This document shows positions 1-6,555 of a stretch of DNA of 9,656 bases, piece by piece. Position 1 is the stretch's first letter; every line of letters starts with the position of its first letter. Location: positions 1-9,656 of the forward strand of contig CAMJHI010000064.1 in NCBI GenBank assembly GCA_946405475.1, in the 5' to 3' direction. Below the pieces are notes generated by a model that was not told the DNA's origin, made no database searches, and was given only the letters and a program-made list of their open reading frames with translations. A program made the position numbers and the translations under genes. Source of the DNA: an uncultured Clostridia bacterium (lineage in GTDB: Bacteria > Bacillota > Clostridia > Oscillospirales > Acutalibacteraceae).

Positions 1-1
1 C

Positions 2-715
2 GCCTGGCTCACCTGCCGCTTCAACAAGCTCAACTTTTATAATCTGCTCGACTGCATCGGCGTGAGCCTGCTCATCGGGCAGGGCATCGGCCGCTGGGGC
101 AACTTTGCCAATCAGGAGGCGTTCGGCACGAACACGACCATGCCGTGGGGCATGAAGAGCGAAAAAACGGTCGAATACCTGCTGGACAATCAGGCCGATC
201 TGAAAAAGCTCGGCGTGATCGTCGACCCCTTCGCCCCCGTGCACCCCACGTTTTTGTATGAATCACTCTGGTGTCTGGGCAGCTTCCTCATTCTGTATAT
301 CATCTACCGCAAATTCCGCAAATTCAGCGGCCAGCTCTTCCTGACTTACGGCGTGCTCTACGGCACCGGCCGTGCCATCATCGAAGGGTTCCGCACCGAC
401 AGCCTTTATATCGGCTCGAGCAGTCTGCGCGTGTCGCAGCTGCTTTCCATCGTCGTGGCCGCCGTCTTTCTGGCGCTGCTGATCGTCAACCTCGTCAAAG
501 TAAAAAAACACCCCCGACCGATCGAGGGTGTGGATTTCTTCCCGCAGGAAGAAAAAAAGCAGCCGAAAACGAAAAACAGAGTCACGCAAAAAGAGCTGAA
601 CGAGCTGGCCCGCAAGCGCGAAGAACGCCTGCTGGAAAAAGAAAAAGCGGAACAGCCGGAAGAAACGGAAGAAACAGCCGAACCGACCGAAGAAACCGAA
701 GCCACCGAAGTCTGA
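2..715 (+). CDS. lgt: Prolipoprotein diacylglyceryl transferase, 5'-truncated by window edge
   Basis: This is the C-terminal 237 residues of an integral membrane enzyme that transfers diacylglycerol from phosphatidylglycerol to the lipobox cysteine of prolipoproteins, the first step of lipoprotein maturation. The frame is open from base 2; the GTG at 62 is only an internal valine, so the true start lies upstream. The Lgt signature GRWGNFANQEAFG is present, followed by HPTFLYES and by YGTGRAIIEGFR, which carries the conserved arginine of the late region. Hydrophobic segments fit membrane helices at FLYESLWCLGSFLILYIIY, around the YGTGR segment, and at the stretch ending NLVKVKK. After that helix comes a tail of about 70 residues rich in Lys, Glu and Thr, ending in repeated EET/PTEE blocks; it is probably cytoplasmic and is not part of the catalytic core. 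The stop is one base from the stop of the convergent dus gene. I see no T-tailed hairpin for lgt just after its stop. Identity is secure. Confidence 0.95.
   Translation, partial: AWLTCRFNKLNFYNLLDCIGVSLLIGQGIGRWGNFANQEAFGTNTTMPWGMKSEKTVEYLLDNQADLKKLGVIVDPFAPVHPTFLYESLWCLGSFLILYIIYRKFRKFSGQLFLTYGVLYGTGRAIIEGFRTDSLYIGSSSLRVSQLLSIVVAAVFLALLIVNLVKVKKHPRPIEGVDFFPQEEKKQPKTKNRVTQKELNELARKREERLLEKEKAEQPEETEETAEPTEETEATEV
502..531 (-). terminator. Rho-independent terminator of dus, antisense inside lgt
   Basis: Read on the minus strand, a 10-bp stem (arms 531-522 and 517-508, one G-U pair) closes a TCGG tetraloop and is followed at once by six T residues (507-502). It lies about 190 bases past the dus stop and is oriented to end dus transcription. 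On the plus strand the hairpin has no T-tract, so it should not stop lgt. It sits in the codons just after the last Lgt membrane helix. Stem and T-tract are seen directly; function is inferred. Confidence 0.75.
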
Positions 716-716
716 G

Positions 717-1688
717 CTATTCGGCGTTGGCGGCCGCGATCGCCTTTTCGGCGATGGCGCGAAGCTCGTCAAGGGTTTTCAGCTCGCAAATCTCCCGCCG
801 CAGCGCCGCGGCGCCGCGAATGCCCTTCATATACCACGCGGCGTGCTTGCGCGCTTCAAGCATGGCGACCTTCTGCCCCTTGTAAGCGCAGGTGCGTTCG
901 ATGTGGTCAAGCATCACGGCCATGCGCTCTTGAGCGGGCGGCTCGGGCAGTACCGTGCCGTCGGTGAGATAGGCCTGGATCTGCCGGAACACCCACGGGC
1001 GGCCGAGCGAACCGCGCCCCACCATCACCGCGCCGCAGCCCGTCTGCTCCATCAGCCGCGCCGCCGACACGCCGTCGGTCACTTCGCCGTTGGCCGCAAC
1101 GGGGATCGTCACCGCCCGGCACACCGCGGCGATTGGCTCGGTCAGCACGGGCGGGGCGTACATCTGCGCCTTGGTGCGGCCGTGAACGGTGAGCATGGCG
1201 GCGCCCGCCTGCTCGCAGCGTTTGGCAAGCTCGACACAGTTGATATGCTCTTCATCCCACCCCACGCGCATCTTGACCGTGACGGGGATCGGGACGGCCT
1301 CGCAGACCGCTTTTACGATCTGCTGCGCCAGTTCCGGCTGCTTCATCAGCGCGCACCCGCCGCCGTTGCCGGCGATTTTGGGCGCGGGGCAGCCCATGTT
1401 GATATCGATCGCGTCCGGCGAAAAGGCCAGACATTTTTCCGCCGCCCTGGCCATAAAGACCGGGTCGTCGCCGAAGATCTGCGCCGCCGCCGGATGCTCG
1501 ACAGCGGACAGTTCAAGCAATTCGCGCGACTTGCGGTCCTGCATGCAAAGCCCCTTGGCGCTGACCATTTCGGTGACCGTATAGCCCGCGCCGAACTTCA
1601 CGCATATTTCACGGAACGCCTTATCCGCCACGCCCGCCATCGGCGCGAGCGCCGCGAAGCCGTTCCATTCCACACCCTGATATTTCAA
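717..1688 (-). CDS. dus: tRNA-dihydrouridine synthase (DusB-like)
   Basis: Flavoenzyme that reduces uridine to dihydrouridine in tRNA. The product is a TIM-barrel Dus: the N-terminal LAPMAGVADKAFR flavin-binding segment, INMGCPAPKI with the catalytic cysteine (C100 from the start chosen here), VKMRVGWD (K139), VHGRTKAQMY (H169) and the phosphate-binding AVMVGRGSLGRPWVF near residues 220-235. Length, about 323 residues, is normal. Start choice: an ATG at 1703-1701 gives five extra residues but has no Shine-Dalgarno before it. The TTG at 1688-1686 has GAGGT (1701-1697) eight bases upstream, and gives MKYQGVEWNGFAALAPMAGV, a normal Dus N terminus. I therefore prefer TTG, with moderate confidence; 717-1703 is the alternative. 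It is divergent from polA and convergent with lgt. The dihydrouridine positions modified cannot be told from sequence. Confidence 0.93.
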   Translation of the reverse strand: MKYQGVEWNGFAALAPMAGVADKAFREICVKFGAGYTVTEMVSAKGLCMQDRKSRELLELSAVEHPAAAQIFGDDPVFMARAAEKCLAFSPDAIDINMGCPAPKIAGNGGGCALMKQPELAQQIVKAVCEAVPIPVTVKMRVGWDEEHINCVELAKRCEQAGAAMLTVHGRTKAQMYAPPVLTEPIAAVCRAVTIPVAANGEVTDGVSAARLMEQTGCGAVMVGRGSLGRPWVFRQIQAYLTDGTVLPEPPAQERMAVMLDHIERTCAYKGQKVAMLEARKHAAWYMKGIRGAAALRREICELKTLDELRAIAEKAIAAANAE

Positions 1689-1703
1689 AAACAGCAACCT
1701 CAT

Positions 1704-1732
1704 TTAACCGAAATTTTCGTTTGCACTATACC
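1704..1732 (+). promoter_or_regulatory. Weak candidate promoter of polA
   Basis: TTAACC (1704-1709) and TATACC (1727-1732) are 17 bases apart and each matches the sigma-A consensus at four of six positions. The -10 would overlap the dus -10 on the opposite strand, so polymerase could not occupy both at once. No better plus-strand promoter is visible before polA. Tentative. Confidence 0.3.
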
Positions 1733-1753
1733 ATAAAAAACAAACCTCGTCAA
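1725..1753 (-). promoter_or_regulatory. Sigma-A-type promoter of dus
   Basis: On the minus strand TTGACG (1753-1748) and TATAGT (1730-1725) are separated by exactly 17 bases. A TG one base before the -10 gives an extended -10. Transcription should start near 1718, about 30 bases before the preferred TTG start and only about 15 before the alternative ATG. This is a near-consensus housekeeping promoter. Confidence 0.75.
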
Positions 1754-1772
1754 CGAAAGGACAGGAAAAGCA

Positions 1773-4364
1773 ATGAAACTGATGGTTCTTGACGGCAACA
1801 GCATCCTCAACCGCGCGTTTTACGGCATCAAGCTGCTGAGCACGAAGGACGGCCGGTTCACCAACGGCATTTACGGCTTTCTGACGATCCTGCTGAGCAA
1901 GACGGACGAGATCAGACCCGACGCCGTCGCCATCGCCTTTGACCTGAAAGCGCCGACCTTTCGCCACAAGATGTACGACGGCTACAAGGCGCAGCGCAAG
2001 GGCATGCCGCCGGAGCTGGCGCAGCAGGTGCAGCCGCTCAAGGAGCTGCTGACCGCGCTGGGCTACACGCTCATCGCGTGTGAAGGCTGGGAGGCGGACG
2101 ATCTGCTCGGCACGCTCGCCGCCAACGCAAAGGGCGGCGATGAATGCTGCATCGTCACGGGCGACCGCGACAGCCTGCAGCTCGTGAGCGACCGGGTGCG
2201 CGTTTACCTCACCGCCACCAAAATGGGGCGGCCGGTCACGACCGTTTACGACGCGGAACAGGTGCAGCGCGATTACGGCGTGACGCCCCCGCAGCTCATC
2301 GACATCAAGGCGCTCATGGGCGACTCGTCCGACAATATCCCGGGCGTGGCCGGGATCGGCCAGAAGGGCGCGGGCGACCTGATCCAGCGGTTCCATGACA
2401 TCGACAATATCTATGATCACATTGATGAGATCGACATCAAAGACGGCATTCGCAATAAGCTGAAAGCCGATAAAGACATGGCGTTCCTCAGCCGCACGCT
2501 GGGCACCATCCGCACCGACGCGCCCATTGAAACGGCATACAGCGCCTACGTCAAGCGCGACGCCGACAATTTTGCGGCGGTCAGGCTGCTGGCCGAGCTG
2601 GAAATGTTCCGCATGATCGAGCAGCTCAAGCTCGACCCGAAGGCCGTGCCGGTCAGCGAAACCGAACAGGAGAAGGCTCAGCCGTACAGCTGCGTGGAAT
2701 GCGACAACGTATCCGCCCTCAGAGCCGCCGTGGAGGCGCAGGGCCAGTGCTGCTTCACGCTGGAAGAAAGCGGCGGCGGGATCGGCGGCATTTTTGTGAG
2801 AACCGGCAAAGAGGTCGCGCATCTTTCGGCGCTCAACCTCATGTTTGACGGCTTCCTCGCCGATCTGTTTGAAAACGACAAAATCGAAAAGATCACCGAC
2901 AACGCCAAGCTCGCCTATGCCGCGGCGCTGAACCGGGGCGTAGCATTGAACAATCTCACGTTCGATTCCCAGCTGGCCGGTTATCTGCTCAACCCCTCCG
3001 CCGGTCATTACACGGCGGATCGCCTCGCCATGGAATACGGCGTTGCCGTGCCGGAGGAGGACGACATTCCCGCCCCGGCGCTCACGGCGTGGCTGCTGCC
3101 GAAGCTGAGCGAAGCGCTGACCAGACAGCTCAAGGAGAACGAAGAATATGAGCTGCTGCGGGACGTGGAGATTCCGCTGGCGCAGGTGCTCGCATCCATG
3201 GAGCAGACCGGATTTTTGGTGGACAAAACCGGCATTGCCCTGTTCGGCAAACAGCTGGAAGCCGAGATCGAAACGATCACACAGGAGATCTATGACGCGG
3301 TCGGGTACGAATTCAACCTCAATTCGCCCAAGCAGCTCGGGGAAGCGCTGTTTGAAAAGCTGCGCCTGCCCGGCGGCAAGCGCACCAAAAGCGGCTGGTC
3401 GACCACGGCGGAGCTGCTGGAAAAGCTGGCGGACGATTTCCCCGTGGTGGAAAAGATATTGCTTTACCGCCAGCGCACCAAGCTCAACTCGACCTATTGC
3501 GTCGGGCTGGTCAAGGCCATCGGCGCGGACGGGCGCATCCACTCCACCCTGAACCAGACCGAAACGCGCACCGGGCGCATCAGCTCCGCCGAACCGAATC
3601 TGCAGAACATTCCGGTGAGGAGCGAGCTCGGGCGCGAAATGCGCAAATTCTTCGTGGCCAAGCCCGGCTGCGTGCTCGTGGACGCGGACTATTCCCAGAT
3701 CGAGCTGCGCGTGCTCGCCGACGCGGCCGACGACAAAACGATGATCGACGCGTTCAACAACGGCGACGATATCCACGCCATCACCGCCTCGCAGGTGTTC
3801 AACATGCCGCTGGAGATGGTCACGCCGCTCATGCGCAGCCGCGCCAAGGCGGTCAACTTCGGCATCGTTTACGGCATCGGCGCGTTTTCGCTGGCCAAAA
3901 ACATCGGCGTAACGCGCAAGGAAGCCGACCAATACATCAAAGGATATCTGGCCCATTATCACGGGGTGGACGCCTACATGAAAAACAGCGTGGAACGCGC
4001 CAAAGCCAACGGCTACGCCGAAACGCTGTTCCACCGCCGCCGCTACCTGCCGGAGCTGACGGCGGGCAACGCCGTCACGCGCGCCTTTGGGGAACGCGTG
4101 GCAATGAACATGCCCATTCAGGGCACCGCTGCCGACATCATCAAGATCGCCATGGTCAGGGTCTATCGCCGCCTGAAGGCGGAAAATCTGCGCGCGAAGC
4201 TGATTTTGCAGGTGCACGACGAGCTGATCATTGAAGCGCCGACGGCAGAGGCTGACCGCGTCGCCGCCCTGCTGAAGGAAGAAATGGAAAACGCCGTGAG
4301 CCTCAAGGTGAACATGGTCGCCGACGTGCACGCGGGTCAGACGTGGTATGACGCGAAAGGATAA
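1773..4364 (+). CDS. polA: DNA polymerase I, with degenerate 3'-5' exonuclease domain
   Basis: Repair and Okazaki-fragment polymerase of 863 residues. The ATG has AGGA (1763-1766) six bases upstream. Residues 1-290 are the 5' nuclease: LDGNS (D7), EADD (107-110), TGDRDS (129-134), GDSSDN (D184, D187) and a helix-hairpin-helix GVAGIGQKGA. Residues about 310-460 match the proofreading fold but are decayed. The DxE motif reads FTLEE, with T329 in place of the first aspartate and E331 kept; the FDS motif keeps D398; the YxxxD motif is not recognisable. Proofreading is probably absent, as in many Bacillota PolA proteins. Residues about 470-863 are the polymerase: TGRISSAEPNLQNIP, motif A DYSQIELR (D639), the O-helix with R688, K692, F696 and Y700, and motif C VHDE (H815, D816, E817). 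Phenylalanine at 696 matches the ddNTP-discriminating form. The stop is 3 bases from the next gene, so translational coupling is likely. Confidence 0.98.
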   Translation: MKLMVLDGNSILNRAFYGIKLLSTKDGRFTNGIYGFLTILLSKTDEIRPDAVAIAFDLKAPTFRHKMYDGYKAQRKGMPPELAQQVQPLKELLTALGYTLIACEGWEADDLLGTLAANAKGGDECCIVTGDRDSLQLVSDRVRVYLTATKMGRPVTTVYDAEQVQRDYGVTPPQLIDIKALMGDSSDNIPGVAGIGQKGAGDLIQRFHDIDNIYDHIDEIDIKDGIRNKLKADKDMAFLSRTLGTIRTDAPIETAYSAYVKRDADNFAAVRLLAELEMFRMIEQLKLDPKAVPVSETEQEKAQPYSCVECDNVSALRAAVEAQGQCCFTLEESGGGIGGIFVRTGKEVAHLSALNLMFDGFLADLFENDKIEKITDNAKLAYAAALNRGVALNNLTFDSQLAGYLLNPSAGHYTADRLAMEYGVAVPEEDDIPAPALTAWLLPKLSEALTRQLKENEEYELLRDVEIPLAQVLASMEQTGFLVDKTGIALFGKQLEAEIETITQEIYDAVGYEFNLNSPKQLGEALFEKLRLPGGKRTKSGWSTTAELLEKLADDFPVVEKILLYRQRTKLNSTYCVGLVKAIGADGRIHSTLNQTETRTGRISSAEPNLQNIPVRSELGREMRKFFVAKPGCVLVDADYSQIELRVLADAADDKTMIDAFNNGDDIHAITASQVFNMPLEMVTPLMRSRAKAVNFGIVYGIGAFSLAKNIGVTRKEADQYIKGYLAHYHGVDAYMKNSVERAKANGYAETLFHRRRYLPELTAGNAVTRAFGERVAMNMPIQGTAADIIKIAMVRVYRRLKAENLRAKLILQVHDELIIEAPTAEADRVAALLKEEMENAVSLKVNMVADVHAGQTWYDAKG

Positions 4365-4367
4365 CCC

Positions 4368-5222
4368 ATGAAAGTGATATTTGTTTGCACGGGCAACACC
4401 TGCCGCAGCCCGATGGCCAAGGTGCTGTTCCGTAAGCTTTTGCAGGAGCGGGGCATCGACACGATCGAGGTCGACAGCGCCGGACTGGCCTGCGAGCCGG
4501 GCGAAGACGCTTCGCCCCACGCTGTCGAAGCGATGGCGGAGCGCGGGCTCGATCTGCGCGATCACCGCTCGCGCCGGTGCAGCGCCTACCTGCTGCAGGA
4601 GGGTGTTTTCGTCGGCCTGACCGAATCCCACTGCCGCGTGCTGCAGCCCTATCTGCCCCCCGAACGGCTGATGCGGCTGGGGGACGGCATCCCCGACCCC
4701 TACGGCGGCTCGCTGGAGGAGTACCGCGCCTGCGCCGAGCGGATCGAACAGGCGCTGCCCGACCTGCTCAAGCGGATCGTGAGCGAAAACACGGCGATCC
4801 TGCCGATGGCGGCGGAACATATCGAAGCGATCGCCGCGCTGGAAAAGGACTGCTTTTCGACCCCCTGGTCACAGCAGAGCCTGACCGAAGAGCTGACCAA
4901 CAGAGCGGCGCATTTTCTGACGGCCGTTTTTGACGGCCGGGTCGTCGGCTACCTCGGCGCCATGGAGATCAGCGGCGAATGCGATATCGCCAACGTAGCC
5001 GTCGCCCCCGCCTACCGCCGGCTGGGGATCGCGGACAAGCTTCTCACGGCCGCCGTGAACGAAGCGAAAACGCGCGGCGACGAATGGATTACGCTGGAAG
5101 TGAGAAAGAGCAACGAAGCGGCGCAGGCGCTTTACCGCAAGCACGGCTTTGCGCCGGTGGGCGAACGCAAGGGCTTTTACGCCAGACCCGCCGAGGACGC
5201 CGTGATCATGAGAAAAACATGA
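4368..5222 (+). CDS. Fusion: arginine-type LMW phosphatase (YwlE-like) + RimI-like N-acetyltransferase
   Basis: One uninterrupted 284-residue frame with two complete enzymes. Residues 1 to about 136 are a low-molecular-weight phosphatase: the P-loop CTGNTCRS (C7, R13) and the general-acid loop DPYGGS (D110). T11 replaces the Ile/Leu of tyrosine phosphatases, the residue known to set phospho-arginine specificity in Bacillus YwlE, and DPxGGS is also YwlE-like. The domain is slightly short before the DPY loop. Residues about 142-284 are a GNAT fold like RimI, which acetylates the N terminus of ribosomal protein S18: PWS, the acetyl-CoA loop RRLGIA (217-222), LEVRKSN (E244), FY (Y271) and EDAVIM. 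The linker is only a few residues. AAGGA inside the end of polA is the likely ribosome site, six bases before the ATG. tsaD follows, the usual neighbour of rimI. Both domain calls are strong; phospho-arginine and S18 as substrates are inference. Confidence 0.93.
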   Translation: MKVIFVCTGNTCRSPMAKVLFRKLLQERGIDTIEVDSAGLACEPGEDASPHAVEAMAERGLDLRDHRSRRCSAYLLQEGVFVGLTESHCRVLQPYLPPERLMRLGDGIPDPYGGSLEEYRACAERIEQALPDLLKRIVSENTAILPMAAEHIEAIAALEKDCFSTPWSQQSLTEELTNRAAHFLTAVFDGRVVGYLGAMEISGECDIANVAVAPAYRRLGIADKLLTAAVNEAKTRGDEWITLEVRKSNEAAQALYRKHGFAPVGERKGFYARPAEDAVIMRKT

Positions 5223-5400
5223 AGGCAACAACGCACAAATTGCGGTGCAAGCCTTGTTTGAATCTTATTCCGTCATCCTGCACAGCTTTTCCTTGTAAAC
5301 CGACCGGTTGACGGCGTCAAATCTGTACAGTCTGACGAAAAATCTTACGGCACAATCCGCGCACTCCAATTGTGCGGTGCCGCCTTAAAGGAAGAACAAC
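5223..5400 (+). other. Structured spacer between the phosphatase-RimI gene and tsaD
   Basis: No ORF is supported in these 178 bases. The start can fold: AAGGC (5222-5226) with GCCTT (5251-5255), enclosing GCAC (5233-5236) with GTGC (5245-5248), but the following bases are not a good T-tract. TTGACGGCGTCAA (5308-5320) is a perfect 13-base palindrome about a central G. GCACAAT (5350-5356) pairs with ATTGTGC (5369-5375). The tsaD Shine-Dalgarno (AAAGGA, 5388-5393) follows. The spacing is unusually long for rimI-tsaD neighbours, so a leader, attenuator or processing site is possible. I recognise no known riboswitch. Confidence 0.5.
5350..5381 (+). repeat. Inverted repeat just upstream of the tsaD ribosome site
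   Basis: GCACAAT (5350-5356) and ATTGTGC (5369-5375) form a 7-bp stem with a 12-base loop. GGCAC (5349-5353) and GTGCC (5377-5381) offer an alternative outer pairing. The 3' part (5368-5386) also resembles bases 5238-5255 earlier in the spacer: both share AATTG, CGGTGC and GCCTT in order. It could be an operator or mRNA leader structure; function is unknown. Confidence 0.45.
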
Positions 5401-6417
5401 ATGAAGATCCTTGCCATTGAATCCTCCTGCGACGATACCGCCGCCGCCGTTGTCGAAGACGGCCGGAAGGTGTTGAGCAGCATCGTCGCTTCACAGGTCG
5501 ACGCGCACATTGTTTACGGCGGCGTGGTGCCGGAGATCGCCTCGCGCATGCACACCGAAGCCATCACCGGCACGGTGAAGGAAGCACTGCGGCAGGCCGG
5601 CTGCACCATGAACGAGATCGACGCCGTTGCCGTGACCTACGCCCCCGGGCTCATCGGCGCGCTGCTCATCGGCGTGAGCTTTGCCAAGGGGCTGGCGCTG
5701 AGCGCGAACAAGCCGCTCGTGCCCGTGCATCACCTGCGTTCGCACATTGCCGCCAACTATCTGACAAACCCGACGCTCGAGCCGCCGTTTCTGGCGCTCG
5801 TTGTCAGCGGCGGGCACAGCCACATCGTTCACGTGAAGGACTATACGACCTTTGACGTGATCGGCAAAACCATGGACGACGCGGCCGGGGAATGCATGGA
5901 CAAGGCCGCTCGTGCGCTGGGTCTGCCCTACCCCGGCGGGCTCAATCTTGACCGTGTGTCGCAAAACGGCGACCCGAAGGCCTATTCGTTCCCGCGCCCG
6001 CGGGTGGACGGCCATGCGTTCGACTTCAGCTTTTCCGGCCTGAAAACGGCGGCGGTCAACCTCATCCACAACGCCGCGCAGAAAAACGAGCCGATCAACA
6101 CGGCGGATTTCGGCGCGTCTTATATCCACGCCGTGGTGCGCTGCCTGACCGACAACACCCTGCGGGCGGCCGAAGCCGTGGGCGAAACCCGCATCGCGCT
6201 GGCGGGCGGCGTATCCGCCAACAGCGTGCTGCGCCGGGAAATGGCTCAGCTCTGCCGCCAGAAGGGTTTTGAATTATTTATACCGGAACTGAAATACTGC
6301 GGCGACAACGCCGCCATGGTCGGCGCGCAGGGAACCTACGAATTTCTGAACGGGAAAGTGGCGGATCACGCCTTGAACGCCTACGCCACGATGCCGATCG
6401 ACGAGGCAACTTTTTGA
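5401..6417 (+). CDS. tsaD: tRNA N6-threonylcarbamoyladenosine transferase TsaD
   Basis: Catalytic subunit that moves the threonylcarbamoyl group from TC-AMP to A37 of ANN-decoding tRNAs, working in the cytoplasm with TsaB and TsaE (neither is in this window). Its 338 residues are the normal family length. The N terminus has ESSCDDT (residues 7-13) of the ASKHA nucleotide-binding fold. The metal-binding HHLRSH gives H111 and H115, the VSGGHSH segment follows, and D302 in YCGDNAAM is the third metal ligand. GGVSANSVLR lies shortly before it. The ATG follows AAAGGA by seven bases. The gene is downstream of the RimI-domain fusion, matching the common rimI-tsaD linkage; here a 178-base spacer separates them. 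Transcription is expected to end at the hairpin at 6490-6555. Nothing suggests damage. Confidence 0.98.
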   Translation: MKILAIESSCDDTAAAVVEDGRKVLSSIVASQVDAHIVYGGVVPEIASRMHTEAITGTVKEALRQAGCTMNEIDAVAVTYAPGLIGALLIGVSFAKGLALSANKPLVPVHHLRSHIAANYLTNPTLEPPFLALVVSGGHSHIVHVKDYTTFDVIGKTMDDAAGECMDKAARALGLPYPGGLNLDRVSQNGDPKAYSFPRPRVDGHAFDFSFSGLKTAAVNLIHNAAQKNEPINTADFGASYIHAVVRCLTDNTLRAAEAVGETRIALAGGVSANSVLRREMAQLCRQKGFELFIPELKYCGDNAAMVGAQGTYEFLNGKVADHALNAYATMPIDEATF

Positions 6418-6423
6418 TTTTTC

Positions 6424-6444
6424 TGTAAAGTTCGTCACTTTACA
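6424..6444 (+). repeat. Short hairpin just after tsaD
   Basis: TGTAAAG (6424-6430) and CTTTACA (6438-6444) form a perfect 7-bp stem with a 7-base loop, starting seven bases past the tsaD stop. There is no T-tract after it on either strand, so it is not a Rho-independent terminator by itself. It could stabilise the 3' end of the mRNA. Confidence 0.5.
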
Positions 6445-6489
6445 CAACAAGCAATAGAAAACTGATTTAGATTTTGCACAACATACGGG

Positions 6490-6555
6490 TTCGGCGCTCT
6501 TACGCTTGACAAGGAAATCACTTGTCAACCGGGAGCGCCGAAATTTTTTGTTTTT
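6490..6555 (+). terminator. Large two-storey Rho-independent terminator after tsaD
   Basis: A perfect 10-bp outer stem (6490-6499 with 6533-6542) encloses an asymmetric internal loop and a perfect 8-bp inner stem, TTGACAAG (6506-6513) with CTTGTCAA (6521-6528), closed by a 7-base loop. T-rich DNA follows at once: six T, one G, six T. It is placed to end the proposed polA-phosphatase/rimI-tsaD unit. On the minus strand there is no matching T-tract. Confidence 0.9.

Noticed and set aside
2144..4234. Several Arg-rich plus-strand frames inside polA in other phases
   Set aside because: Out-of-frame shadows of polA with Arg/His/Pro-rich translations typical of shifted GC-rich coding DNA.
1704..4820. 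A 1038-codon open frame on the minus strand, antisense to polA
   Set aside because: It is a shadow of polA. High GC at third positions removes stop codons from the antisense frame. Its translation is rich in Arg, His, Gln and Val with no recognisable domain, and it runs through the dus/polA promoter region.
5308..5337. TTGACG at 5308-5313 as the -35 of an internal tsaD promoter
   Set aside because: At 15-18 bases downstream there is no acceptable -10; TACAGT is only about 13 bases away. The TTGACG is better explained as half of the palindrome.
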